A stretch of DNA of 64,000 nt from the NCBI RefSeq assembly GCF_001936575.1, contig NZ_MSMP01000011.1, positions 1 through 64,000 of the forward strand. The letters are read 5' to 3'. Position 1 is the stretch's first letter; every line of letters starts with the position of its first letter. Source of the DNA: Tenacibaculum agarivorans (GTDB taxonomy: Bacteria > Bacteroidota > Bacteroidia > Flavobacteriales > Flavobacteriaceae). The notes beneath the pieces were generated by a model. That model had not been told where the DNA came from and did no database searches. It was given only the letters and a program-made list of their open reading frames with translations. The position numbers were made by a program, and so were the translations under genes. Below, in pieces: positions 8,474 to 17,375 of the stretch.

Positions 8474-10924
8474 ATGAGGAAAGTATTTTTTTTAATTGCG
8501 ATTTGTTTGATGTATCCTATCCAAGGAATTTCGCAACGTGTTTCAGAGTATAGAGGAGAAAAAGATAAAATACATAATCTAATACACACAAAATTAAAAG
8601 TAGATTTTAATTTTGAACAAAAAACAATGAATGGGGAAGCTTGGATTACAGCCAAGCCACACTTTTATGCTACAAATACTCTTACTTTAGATGCAAAAGC
8701 TATGCTAATTCATGAAGTAAGTATGGACAATCAAAAATTACCCTATAACTACGATAATTTTCAGCTCATTATTGATTTGCCTAAGCGTTATACAAGAGAT
8801 CAGGAGTTTACAGTTTACATTAAATATACAGCGCAACCAGAAAAGGTAAAACAGAAAGGAAGTAAAGCTATTACTGCCGCTAAAGGATTATATTTTATTA
8901 ATCCAACTGGAGAAATAAAGGGAAAACCTACTCAAATTTGGACACAAGGAGAAACTGAAGCAAGTAGTTGTTGGTTTCCTACTATAGATTCACCAAATCA
9001 AAAAACCTCACAAGAAACTTATATCACAGTGCCTGATAAGTTTGTTACGTTGTCTAATGGTAAATTAGAAAAACAAACTAAAAATGCTAACGGTACAAGA
9101 ACTGATTATTGGAATTTTACACAAAAGCATGCGCCATATTTATTTTTTATAGGAATAGGAGAGTATGAAATTATTAGAGACACCTATAAAGAAATTCCAG
9201 TAGATTATTATGTAGAAAAAAAATACGCTCCTTATGCAAAACAGGTTTTTGGAAATACACCAGAGATGTTAGCTTTTTTCTCTAAAATTACTGGAATAGA
9301 GTATCCTTGGAATAAATACGCACAAATAGTCGGAAGAGATTATGTAAGTGGTGCTATGGAAAATACTACAGCAGTAATTCATGGAGAGCGAGCTAACCAA
9401 ACACCAGGACAATTAATTGATGAAAATGCACAAGAAAATACAATAGCTCATGAAGCCTTCCATCATTGGTTTGGTAATCTAGTAACTACAGAAAGTTGGA
9501 GTAATTTAACTGTAAATGAAAGTTTTGCAAATTATAGTGAATACTTGTGGTTAGAGCATAAATATGGTAAAGATGTAGCTGATGCGCATTTGTTTGAAGA
9601 CGTACAGAGTTATAAAAATGGTGAAAACTATGACAAACATTTAGTTCGATTTTATTATGATGATAAGGAAGATATGTTTGATGCGGTTAGTTATAATAAA
9701 GGTGGTACAATTTTACATATGTTGAGGAAGTATCTTGGAGACGAGGCTTTTTATGAAGGGCTAAATACATATTTAACTACCTATAAGTATGGAGCAGCTG
9801 AGGCGCATCAATTACGATTGGCATTCGAAAAAGTTAGTGGAAAAGATTTGAATTGGTTTTTCAACCAATGGTATTTTGGAAGCGGACACCCAAAACTAGA
9901 TATCTCATATGATTATAATCGTTTAAGAAAAACAGTAACCGTTAATATTTTCCAGGTACAAAATCAACAGTTTCAATTTCCTTTGGCAATTGATGTTTTT
10001 GAGGAAGATAAAGTAGTACGTCATCAAATTTTTGTAAAAGAGAGTGAATCTTCTTTTACATTACCGTATACAACTCAACCTAAATTGATTCAAATTAATG
10101 CAGATGGCGTGTTGCTATGTGATATTATCGAGAATAAAGTACTAAGCGATTATATTTTTCAATTAAAAAATGCTAAACATTATCAACATCAGAGAGAAGC
10201 CTTACTAGAAGTAATAAAGAATCAACAAAATGATAGTAAAGCTTTCGATGCTGTTGCGAGTACCTTAAATCATTCAAATTATAAACTTAGAAAATTAGCT
10301 TTAGAAAATATTAACTTGTTCAATAAGTATTCTAAAAGAAGGGTAATTGAGAATATTAAAAAAATGGCAAGTAGTGATCCTAAAACTTTGGTGCAAGCAG
10401 CAGCAATTGAAACTTTAGGAAAGTTAACTGAGCCAGAGTTGAAGCCTATTTTTGTTAATGCACTTAAAAGTCCTTCGTATACAGTGGTAGGTAAGGCCTT
10501 AGTTTCATTGTATTATATTGATAAAAAATTAGCGGTAGTTAAATCCAAAGAACTTCCTTTAGAAGTTAAACAAATTATAGCCACTCCATTAACGCGTATT
10601 TATCTAGAAGAAAAAGATGAAGAGGAATTGACATTTATAGCAGGTAATGTAGTAAATGGATTATTTTTGAGTAGGGATAAAAAAGTTAAAGCTTTGTATG
10701 AAAAAGCGTATAGTAAAATTGCAAAAAGTAATAACACACAAGCAATTCAAAATCTAGTAGATGATATTGTAGTTAAAGGAAAACAATACGAGCAATATGG
10801 GTTTAATAATGTAGGTATAGATATGATGCGTAAAATGGTACAAACTCAAAAATCTGCAAATACAGCAAATGAAGTAAAAAATATTGCCATTATAAAAGAT
10901 GGTCTGTCTAGATTATTAAAATAA
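8474..10924 (+). CDS. M1-family zinc aminopeptidase
   Basis: An 816-aa secreted metallopeptidase of family M1 (aminopeptidase N/leukotriene-A4 hydrolase type). The signal peptide covers about residues 1-20 (ending GISQ). Family motifs are intact: the substrate-anchoring SGAMEN, and the zinc site HEAFH with His326, Glu327 and His330, followed by Glu349 in NESFANY at the expected 18-residue spacing. The catalytic domain is followed by a beta domain and, from about residue 580, helical repeats of HEAT type. It would trim N-terminal residues from peptides in the periplasm or outside the cell. It is probably a single-gene transcript with its own promoter. Confidence 0.93.
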   Translation: MRKVFFLIAICLMYPIQGISQRVSEYRGEKDKIHNLIHTKLKVDFNFEQKTMNGEAWITAKPHFYATNTLTLDAKAMLIHEVSMDNQKLPYNYDNFQLIIDLPKRYTRDQEFTVYIKYTAQPEKVKQKGSKAITAAKGLYFINPTGEIKGKPTQIWTQGETEASSCWFPTIDSPNQKTSQETYITVPDKFVTLSNGKLEKQTKNANGTRTDYWNFTQKHAPYLFFIGIGEYEIIRDTYKEIPVDYYVEKKYAPYAKQVFGNTPEMLAFFSKITGIEYPWNKYAQIVGRDYVSGAMENTTAVIHGERANQTPGQLIDENAQENTIAHEAFHHWFGNLVTTESWSNLTVNESFANYSEYLWLEHKYGKDVADAHLFEDVQSYKNGENYDKHLVRFYYDDKEDMFDAVSYNKGGTILHMLRKYLGDEAFYEGLNTYLTTYKYGAAEAHQLRLAFEKVSGKDLNWFFNQWYFGSGHPKLDISYDYNRLRKTVTVNIFQVQNQQFQFPLAIDVFEEDKVVRHQIFVKESESSFTLPYTTQPKLIQINADGVLLCDIIENKVLSDYIFQLKNAKHYQHQREALLEVIKNQQNDSKAFDAVASTLNHSNYKLRKLALENINLFNKYSKRRVIENIKKMASSDPKTLVQAAAIETLGKLTEPELKPIFVNALKSPSYTVVGKALVSLYYIDKKLAVVKSKELPLEVKQIIATPLTRIYLEEKDEEELTFIAGNVVNGLFLSRDKKVKALYEKAYSKIAKSNNTQAIQNLVDDIVVKGKQYEQYGFNNVGIDMMRKMVQTQKSANTANEVKNIAIIKDGLSRLLK

Positions 10925-10936
10925 GAGTTAAATATT

Positions 10937-10944
10937 TACCTTTG
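10937..10944 (+). promoter_or_regulatory. Promoter -7 element
   Basis: TACCTTTG fits TAnnTTTG and lies 37 nt upstream of the lipoprotein ATG at 10982, in the gap after the M1 peptidase. Confidence 0.5.
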
Positions 10945-10981
10945 GTATAGTACTTGTTTTGTTAGGTAAAACTTATTTTAT

Positions 10982-12178
10982 ATGAAAAAAACTATACCAT
11001 TACTATTATTTATAATCACTATACTTTGTGCATGTAGCAGTGTAAAAACAGCTCAAAAAGCAATTAATTCTGGTGATTATGAAAAAGCTATTACTTTATC
11101 AATTAAAAAACTCACTAGTAATAAGACTAAGGAGAAAAATCAGCCTTATGTGGTAATGTTAGAAGAAGCTTTTCAGAAAGCTACTGAAAGAGATCAATCT
11201 AGAATCTCTTTTTTAGAAAAACAAAATAATACTGCTAACTTAGCTGAGATTTATGATCTGTATAGAGATTTAAACTACAGACAAGAGCGAATTAGACCGC
11301 TTTTACCCTTAAGAATTTTAAAATCTAACCGACAAGCAAATTTCGATTTTAAGAATTATGATGATGCGATCTTAAAAGCTAAAGAAAAATATGTATCTAA
11401 TTTATATACTGAAGCTCAATCTATTTTTAAACAAGGAAGTTCAAATAAAATATATTATAGAAAAGCTCATAATGAATTTGCTAAACTAGATAGAATATAT
11501 CCTGATTATAAAAATACAAGTACGTATTTAGAAGATGCACATAATCGAGGAACTGATTATGTATTTGTATCTGTAAATAATGATACAGATCAAATTATCC
11601 CAAGACGCTTGGAAGATGATTTATTAGCAATTGATACCTATGGTTTAAATGATTTTTGGACAGTTTATCATGCACAAAAAAATAGAAATATAAATTACGA
11701 TTTTGATTTAGAATTAAATTTTAGAAGTATAGAAGTTTCCCCCGAGCAAATAAAAGAACGTGAGGTAATTAAAGAAAGAAAAATAAAAGACGGTCATACT
11801 TTTTTATTAGATGATAAAGGGAAGCAAGTAAAAGATAGTCTAGGAAATAAAATAAAAGTAGATAAGTTTATAACAGTACGTTGTAGATTATATGAGTTTA
11901 CACAATTTAAAAGTAGTAGAGTTACTGGTGTAGTTAGATATATAGATAATAAATCCGATCAGATTATTGAACGTTTTCCTATTGAAAGTGAATTTATTTT
12001 TGAACATTCTTATGCTGATTATGATGGTGATAAAAGAGCTTTAGATGATCCTTTATTAGATTTAATTCGATTAGAATCTGTTCGTTTTCCGAGTAATGAA
12101 CAAATGGTGTATGATACAGGTACCGATTTAAAAGAGCGTTTAAAACGTATTATTTCTAGAAATAAATTTAGGAATTAA
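10982..12178 (+). CDS. Flavobacterial lipoprotein of unknown function
   Basis: A 398-aa predicted lipoprotein (lipobox LCACS, Cys near residue 18). Just after the lipobox there is a TPR-like helical segment (AINSGDYEKAITLSIKKL), then a long helical stretch with many charged residues, and a C-terminal beta-rich part (TVRCRLYEFTQFKSSRVTG). I do not recognise a named domain beyond the TPR-like start. Its stop overlaps the ATG of the AlkB-like gene by one base (TTAATGG), so the two are translationally coupled, although the connection between an envelope lipoprotein and a nucleic-acid dioxygenase is unclear. Confidence 0.8.
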   Translation: MKKTIPLLLFIITILCACSSVKTAQKAINSGDYEKAITLSIKKLTSNKTKEKNQPYVVMLEEAFQKATERDQSRISFLEKQNNTANLAEIYDLYRDLNYRQERIRPLLPLRILKSNRQANFDFKNYDDAILKAKEKYVSNLYTEAQSIFKQGSSNKIYYRKAHNEFAKLDRIYPDYKNTSTYLEDAHNRGTDYVFVSVNNDTDQIIPRRLEDDLLAIDTYGLNDFWTVYHAQKNRNINYDFDLELNFRSIEVSPEQIKEREVIKERKIKDGHTFLLDDKGKQVKDSLGNKIKVDKFITVRCRLYEFTQFKSSRVTGVVRYIDNKSDQIIERFPIESEFIFEHSYADYDGDKRALDDPLLDLIRLESVRFPSNEQMVYDTGTDLKERLKRIISRNKFRN

Positions 12179-12783
12179 TGGATTTATTTAATCAAACTAA
12201 TGAATTAAAAAATTTACTACCTAGAGAAGGAACAGTGCATTATCACGGATGTGTTTTTTCTAAAAAGCAATCTGATGATTACTATGAGTATTTAAAGAAC
12301 TCAATTCAATGGGAAAATGATCAGGCTATTATATTTGGAAAATTAATTATTACCAAACGTAAAGTAGCTTGGTATGGAGAACAACCTTTTGAATATACGT
12401 ATTCCAATACTACAAAAGTAGCCTTACCTTTTTCTAAAGAACTAATAGAAATAAAGAAAAAAATAGAAGAGGAAACGAATGAAACGTATAATTCTTGTTT
12501 ACTAAACTTATATCATGACGGATCAGAAGGTATGGCTTGGCATAGTGATGGAGAAAAAGATTTAAAGAAAAATGGTGCTATAGCTTCAGTTACTTTCGGA
12601 GCAGAGCGTAAATTTGCGTTTAAACATAAACGAACCAAGGAAGTAGCTTCAGTAGTACTTCAACATGGTTCGTTATTAGTTATGAAAGATGAAACCCAAA
12701 CACATTGGTTACATCGACTTCCACCTACTAAGAAAATTCATCGTCCTAGAATTAATTTAACCTTCAGAACAATAGAAGAGTAG
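12178..12783 (+). CDS. AlkB-like 2-oxoglutarate/Fe(II) dioxygenase
   Basis: A 201-aa protein of the AlkB superfamily, which uses Fe(II) and 2-oxoglutarate to remove alkyl groups from DNA or RNA bases by oxidation. The iron ligands are visible: His122 and Asp124 in AWHSDGE and His179 in HWLHRLPP, and the 2-oxoglutarate-binding arginines are in RPRINLTFR near the C terminus. The size matches the short AlkB homologues (ALKBH2/3-like) common in Bacteroidota. Cytoplasmic, no signal peptide. The start is coupled to the preceding stop. It converges on the head-GIN gene with only 3 bp between stops. Confidence 0.9.
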   Translation: MDLFNQTNELKNLLPREGTVHYHGCVFSKKQSDDYYEYLKNSIQWENDQAIIFGKLIITKRKVAWYGEQPFEYTYSNTTKVALPFSKELIEIKKKIEEETNETYNSCLLNLYHDGSEGMAWHSDGEKDLKKNGAIASVTFGAERKFAFKHKRTKEVASVVLQHGSLLVMKDETQTHWLHRLPPTKKIHRPRINLTFRTIEE

Positions 12784-12786
12784 GGG

Positions 12787-13509
12787 TTAGTCTTTTTTTA
12801 TAACATCACCTGATCCAACAGAATTGGTATCAATATATTTAGGATTTCCTTTGTAATATACACTTCCAGATCCAGCTACACTAGCTTTAATTCTTTCAGT
12901 AACTGTAACATGAATATCTCCAGATCCAGCTACACTTACTTTTAATGTATTTGTAGTTAAATCATAAGCTTTAATGTTACCTGAGCCAGCTATAGAACAT
13001 TTCATACTATCAGCAGTACCACTCAAATTGATATTACCAGATCCTCCGATAGAACTTTTTATTGAGCTAGCTTTTACTTTAGTTTTAATATTCCCTGATC
13101 CACCTATAGAAAAATCAACCTGATCTCCATTAACTGTTTTTTCAGAAATTATACTACCAGAACCTCCTAAAGAAATACCTTCGATAGCCTCAAAAGGTAC
13201 AGTAACAGTTAACTTTCTGTTGAATCTTACATTTGTATTATCCTTTATTTTAATTTTTAATTCTCCTCTTTTAACTTCAGTAATGATGTAGGGAATAATG
13301 TTTTCTTCTCCTTCTATAGTAACTTTCCCCTCTTTACCATCAACTAAAACTACATTAAAAGACCCACCAACACCTACGCTATCAAATTTACCAACAGACC
13401 TTTCTACTTTAGTAACGTTTCCATTTCCACGAATTTTTTTAGAATTCCACCATTGCCCAAAACTAGTATGAATGGTAAAAATTAGTAATGTAAATAGTAG
13501 TTTTTTCAT
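12787..13509 (-). CDS. Head-GIN (DUF2807) secreted beta-repeat protein
   Basis: A 240-aa exported protein (signal peptide to about residue 18, HTSFGQ) of the head-GIN/DUF2807 family. Its body is a beta-solenoid-like array with Gly-Ser-Gly turns every 17-22 residues: GGSGSI, GGSGNI, GGSGNI, AGSGNI, AGSGDI, AGSGSV and VGSGDV. The family is labelled 'putative auto-transporter adhesin', but no autotransporter domain is present here. A further beta-repeat protein lies 700 bp away in the sigma operon. Function unknown, probably envelope-associated. Confidence 0.88.
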   Translation of the reverse strand: MKKLLFTLLIFTIHTSFGQWWNSKKIRGNGNVTKVERSVGKFDSVGVGGSFNVVLVDGKEGKVTIEGEENIIPYIITEVKRGELKIKIKDNTNVRFNRKLTVTVPFEAIEGISLGGSGSIISEKTVNGDQVDFSIGGSGNIKTKVKASSIKSSIGGSGNINLSGTADSMKCSIAGSGNIKAYDLTTNTLKVSVAGSGDIHVTVTERIKASVAGSGSVYYKGNPKYIDTNSVGSGDVIKKD

Positions 13510-13544
13510 TTTTTATTTTATTTTTAAGATGTTAATACTCCAAT

Positions 13545-14210
13545 TTGTTAAAGAAAACTATCAATAAGAAACTTGTCTTTTTTTTTACGGTTCTATACGT
13601 AATTATGTCCATTTTTGTGGCTTATCCTATTTATGTAGGTAATCCTAATCTGGAATTTGTTGTCAAACTAGTAGCCCTTTTTTCACTTTCTTTTTTGTAT
13701 TTAGAGTCAACTACAAAAGTGAATTATTGGTATGTTCTTATCTTATTGTTTTCAATTTTATCTGATTCATTATTTGTGTTTGCGGATAATTTTTTATTTG
13801 AGGCATTATTTCTGTTAATTACGAATAGATTTTTATACCTCATTATTATTCATCCTTCAATATTAAAATATTCAGTCAAGAAAATTATTTTTTATGCGGT
13901 TCCTTTTGTTTTTACATTTGGGATGATTTACTTGGTATTGTATGAATATGTTCAAGAAATTCAATTATCTGTTTTTATTTTAGGAGTATTATCTATAGTC
14001 GTTTTGTTATTTTCTTTTATAGATTTACTGAATAAAAACAGTAAGAAAACGTTATACTTTTTTATAGGAGTTTTAATCCTCCCAATTGCTGATATACTTA
14101 CCGCTATTGCAAATTATATTGATGAACATTTTAGTTACATTGTAATTTACCATTACATGTATTATGTGGCTAGGTTTATGATTCTCAAATCAATGTTACT
14201 AAGGAAGTAA
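13545..14210 (+). CDS. YhhN-like (TMEM86/lysoplasmalogenase-type) membrane protein
   Basis: A 221-aa integral membrane protein with about eight hydrophobic segments and very few soluble loops. The pattern of helices, with Asp in the third (LFSILSDSLFVF) and a late helix (LILPIADILTAI), fits the YhhN family, whose animal member TMEM86 is a lysoplasmalogenase; the assignment is from overall pattern and is moderate. The TTG start at 13545 is preferred because the first ATG (13605) would cut into the first membrane helix. It lies 35 bp from the divergent head-GIN gene and 4 bp from the convergent DUF4097 gene. Confidence 0.7.
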   Translation: MLKKTINKKLVFFFTVLYVIMSIFVAYPIYVGNPNLEFVVKLVALFSLSFLYLESTTKVNYWYVLILLFSILSDSLFVFADNFLFEALFLLITNRFLYLIIIHPSILKYSVKKIIFYAVPFVFTFGMIYLVLYEYVQEIQLSVFILGVLSIVVLLFSFIDLLNKNSKKTLYFFIGVLILPIADILTAIANYIDEHFSYIVIYHYMYYVARFMILKSMLLRK

Positions 14211-14214
14211 CAAA

Positions 14215-15291
14215 TTAATCATTCAATCGGAGAGATACCCCTCCATAACTAGATTTGATATTAATTTTTGAGTTAGATTTTTCTTTCCCAAAAGTTCCTT
14301 CATAATACTTTTTTGTAGTCTTTCTTATGGCTTTAAAAGTCTCTACATGCTCATCAGGATACTTAAAACTAGCATAACTAGTATTTACAATAAAGCTAAA
14401 ACTATTATCACGCGCTGTTCCAATTTTAATTCCAGCATAACTTCCGTCAATAATAACAGAATCAAAACCTTTAGCTAAATTCTTAATTCGTAAACCGCCA
14501 TAATCAGTATTTATGTTTAAACTTTTTCTTACTGTGCCAATTCGCATACCCGCATAGTCAGAATTTCCTTTTACAGTATTTACATCTTCTACAGCTATGC
14601 TACCGTAGTCACTATTAAAATCAACATGGTCTACTTTACCAATTTTTACTCCTGTATAATCTGCATTTACCTTAAGTTTTTCACTTTCATTAATAATTAC
14701 TTTAGAATAATCTGCATTTACAGAACCTGATTTTACATATTGAAAAACAGAACTACCACAATAATCTAACGAGATTGTATTTGAACTATTTAGTAATTTA
14801 TCAGTTTGCACAGAACCATAATCACAATTAATGTTCGTTTTTCCTTCAATACTTTCTAATTCTATATTCCCATACTTATTATTCAAATCAGCATTATTAG
14901 TAACAGGCATTTTTATGTAATAGTTAATTTTATAATTGATGTTGTTGTTATTACCCCACCAACTCCAATTAGATCTAGTACTTTCAATTTGAGTTCTGGC
15001 TTCTACTAAACTTTCACTGGCTTCAAAATTAATTTTGATAGCATCTAATTTACTATTAACTTTATCTAGGTTATTTCCTTTAACGGTAATTTTCACTTCA
15101 ATTTCCACTACATTTTTATCCCAAGTACTTACATTAACATTACCATACTTATTTTTTATATACACTGTTGCATCTGATCTTACATCAAATTTTCTATTAA
15201 CTGTTTTTGATTTTTCATGCTTCATTCCATCACTACCAAAAAGTAAAGTAGGAATGAGTACGCATATTAATATTTTACTAAATAAATTCAT
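14215..15291 (-). CDS. DUF4097-type beta-repeat exported protein
   Basis: A 358-aa exported protein with an N-terminal signal peptide. From about residue 130 it contains roughly ten repeats of 21-23 residues marked by D/S-Y-x-G/S turns (NKYGNI, DYGSV, DYSKV, DYTGV, DYGSI, DYAGM, DYGGL, SYAGI, SYASF, SYGGV), which indicates a regular beta-solenoid of DUF4097 type. It is the last gene of a sigma/membrane protein/beta-repeat operon, overlapping the membrane gene by 14 bp. Function unknown; gene order suggests it is the envelope target or sensor of the module. Confidence 0.85.
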   Translation of the reverse strand: MNLFSKILICVLIPTLLFGSDGMKHEKSKTVNRKFDVRSDATVYIKNKYGNVNVSTWDKNVVEIEVKITVKGNNLDKVNSKLDAIKINFEASESLVEARTQIESTRSNWSWWGNNNNINYKINYYIKMPVTNNADLNNKYGNIELESIEGKTNINCDYGSVQTDKLLNSSNTISLDYCGSSVFQYVKSGSVNADYSKVIINESEKLKVNADYTGVKIGKVDHVDFNSDYGSIAVEDVNTVKGNSDYAGMRIGTVRKSLNINTDYGGLRIKNLAKGFDSVIIDGSYAGIKIGTARDNSFSFIVNTSYASFKYPDEHVETFKAIRKTTKKYYEGTFGKEKSNSKINIKSSYGGVSLRLND

Positions 15292-15820
15292 CGATTTCTA
15301 TATTTTGTTCTAAGGGTTTGTTACTATTTTCTAATTGAAATAAGAGGTTTTCTAAAATTTGTAATCGTTGTTGGTAGTTATTAATCATACCATGTATAAC
15401 TTGTCTTTCGTTACCAATATTTTTTAGATCTTTCTTAAAAATCCTAAACTGATCTTCTAACTCTTCAATTTGATCTAAAGCATCTTCAATAATAGTTTCT
15501 GTTTCTATATTTCTATACTTTTCTACTTCTTTCAATTCCTGATTAATAGTGGAAATAAAGAATGATTGTGTTTCAGCCATTTCTGGAGATACTTCTTCTA
15601 TATTAAATCCATCATCATGACTAGAATGGTATTTACCTAGATAAAAACTGACTAAGAAAAGTAGAGAGGCCGCTACACTCATCCATTTCCACGAAATCTT
15701 ATGTTTAGGTTTTGTTTGTGTATGATTTAACTTTCGTAAAAAGCGATCTTCATGTCCAGAATGAGGTTCATTAACATCAAAATCATTATTTAGAAAAAAA
15801 TCGTCTAATCTATCTTTCAT
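15278..15820 (-). CDS. Single-span membrane protein, probable anti-sigma factor
   Basis: A 180-aa protein with a basic cytoplasmic N-terminal segment, one membrane span at about residues 46-62 (MSVAASLLFLVSFYLG) and a periplasmic part with a long coiled coil (about residues 100-165). Its ATG overlaps the sigma factor stop by 4 bp and its end overlaps the beta-repeat gene by 14 bp. The membrane segment VAASLLFLVSFYLGK closely resembles that of the other module (VAASLALLVSVYVGK), so the two are likely homologous. Anti-sigma function is inferred from topology and position. Confidence 0.75.
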   Translation of the reverse strand: MKDRLDDFFLNNDFDVNEPHSGHEDRFLRKLNHTQTKPKHKISWKWMSVAASLLFLVSFYLGKYHSSHDDGFNIEEVSPEMAETQSFFISTINQELKEVEKYRNIETETIIEDALDQIEELEDQFRIFKKDLKNIGNERQVIHGMINNYQQRLQILENLLFQLENSNKPLEQNIEIDEFI

Positions 15821-16377
15821 ACTACATGTATTCTATTACTGTCTTTATTCAATATATCTTTTAACTTCTTTTTTGCTCTTGAAATTGTTGTTCTAACATT
15901 TTCATTACTATAGTTCAAAATTTGAGCTATCTCTTCATTATCGTATCCTTCAATTAAACTCAATGTTATAATAACTCTATAATTTTCTTTTAATTTTTCA
16001 ATAGCAGTTAAAACTTTTTGGACGCTTAATGCATTGTAATCAATAGTGTCTGTTTCTGTATCCGTATTAGGAATTACTTCCATTTTCACTTCTTGATACC
16101 TATTATTTTTTTTTAGCTGGGTTAAACTTTTATTAATTACTATTCTTTTTAACCATGCACCAAAAGCAACTTCACCTTTAAAACTATCTAACTTTGTAAA
16201 TGCTGTTAAAAATGCTTCTTGCATTAAATCTTCAGCTTCAAATTCATCCTTTAAAATTCTATAGGCTGAATTATACATAGCTTTGTAATATAGTTTATAC
16301 ACTTGCATCTGAGCAGAAGTGTCATTTTTTTTACAGCGTTCGATTAGTTGATTTATATGTAAGTTTGGTGCTTTCAA
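15817..16377 (-). CDS. ECF-type RNA polymerase sigma factor
   Basis: A 186-aa sigma-70 family protein. Region 2 includes YNSAYRILKDEFEAEDLMQEAFLTAF-like helices (residues 32-58) and the LKRIVINKSL segment; region 4 (about residues 120-175) includes EGYDNEEIAQILNYS and the recognition helix NVRTTISRAKKKL. It heads a three-gene operon with 4-bp (ATGA) and 14-bp overlaps. It is divergent from mvaB across 126 bp. Confidence 0.93.
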   Translation of the reverse strand: MKAPNLHINQLIERCKKNDTSAQMQVYKLYYKAMYNSAYRILKDEFEAEDLMQEAFLTAFTKLDSFKGEVAFGAWLKRIVINKSLTQLKKNNRYQEVKMEVIPNTDTETDTIDYNALSVQKVLTAIEKLKENYRVIITLSLIEGYDNEEIAQILNYSNENVRTTISRAKKKLKDILNKDSNRIHVV

Positions 16378-16490
16378 TACTTATTTTCTACTTCAAAGAC
16401 AATACTAAAATAACAATGTTACACTTTTCTAAAAAAATAAATTTTTAATAAGTTTTTATAGTTTCTAAAATTAGCAATTCGAATAATATT

Positions 16491-16498
16491 TATATTTG
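16491..16498 (+). promoter_or_regulatory. Promoter -7 element of mvaB (leaderless)
   Basis: TATATTTG is a perfect TAnnTTTG element only 5 nt before ATG 16504, so the transcript would begin at or near the start codon. Confidence 0.6.
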
Positions 16499-16503
16499 GC
16501 ATA

Positions 16504-17370
16504 ATGATTGAACAAGTAAAAATCATAGAATGTCCTCGTGATGCCATGCAAGGAATTAAAAGTCACTTTATACCAACGGAGGAAAAAGCTAGATATATTA
16601 ATGCTTTGCTAAAGGTAGGTTTTGATACTATAGATTTTGGTAGTTTTGTTTCTCCAAAAGCTATTCCTCAAATGCGAGATACAGCTGACGTGTTACAACT
16701 TTTAGATTTATCTAAAACAACAAGTAAGTTATTAGCTATAGTTGCTAATGTAAGAGGGGCTAATGATGCCTGTGTTTTTGAAGAAATTGATTATTTAGGT
16801 TATCCATTTTCTATTTCTGAAAATTTCCAAATGAGGAATACACACAAAACTATTGCTGAATCAGTAGATGTTCTAAATGATATTTTGAATATTGCACATA
16901 AAAATAATAAGGAAGTAGTTGCTTATTTATCTATGGGATTTGGAAATCCTTATGGAGATCCTTGGAATGTAGAAATTGTTGCAAATTGGACAGAAAAACT
17001 TGCAAATATGGGAGTTAAAATAGTATCTTTGTCAGACACCGTGGGTAGTTCAACACCTGATGTGATTGACTACTTGTTTTCAAATTTAATCCCCAGCTAT
17101 CCAAATATAGAGTTTGGAGCGCATTTACATACTACGCCATTAAAGTGGCATGAAAAGGTAAACAGTGCTTATTTAGCGGGATGTAGAAGATTTGATGGAG
17201 CAATCAAAGGCTATGGGGGGTGTCCTATGGCAAAAGATGATTTGACAGGTAATATGCCAACAGAAAAAATGTTATCATATTTCACTACTAATAAGATTAG
17301 TACAAATATTAAACCGATGAGTTTTGAGAGCTCTTACAATAAAGCTCTAGAAGTTTTTAATGCCATTTAA
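16504..17370 (+). CDS. mvaB: Hydroxymethylglutaryl-CoA lyase
   Basis: A 288-aa HMGL-like TIM-barrel enzyme that splits 3-hydroxy-3-methylglutaryl-CoA into acetyl-CoA and acetoacetate, the last step of leucine degradation. The N terminus has ECPRDAMQGI (the metal-binding Asp strand), the centre has VSLSDTVGSSTP, metal-ligand histidines are in FGAHLHT, and the lyase signature with the active-site cysteine is KGYGGCPMA followed by DDLTGNMPTE. Related family members (isopropylmalate and citramalate synthases) are longer and lack the C-terminal GCP loop. The next gene begins 5 bp downstream. Confidence 0.88.
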   Translation: MIEQVKIIECPRDAMQGIKSHFIPTEEKARYINALLKVGFDTIDFGSFVSPKAIPQMRDTADVLQLLDLSKTTSKLLAIVANVRGANDACVFEEIDYLGYPFSISENFQMRNTHKTIAESVDVLNDILNIAHKNNKEVVAYLSMGFGNPYGDPWNVEIVANWTEKLANMGVKIVSLSDTVGSSTPDVIDYLFSNLIPSYPNIEFGAHLHTTPLKWHEKVNSAYLAGCRRFDGAIKGYGGCPMAKDDLTGNMPTEKMLSYFTTNKISTNIKPMSFESSYNKALEVFNAI

Positions 17371-17375
17371 GTTAT

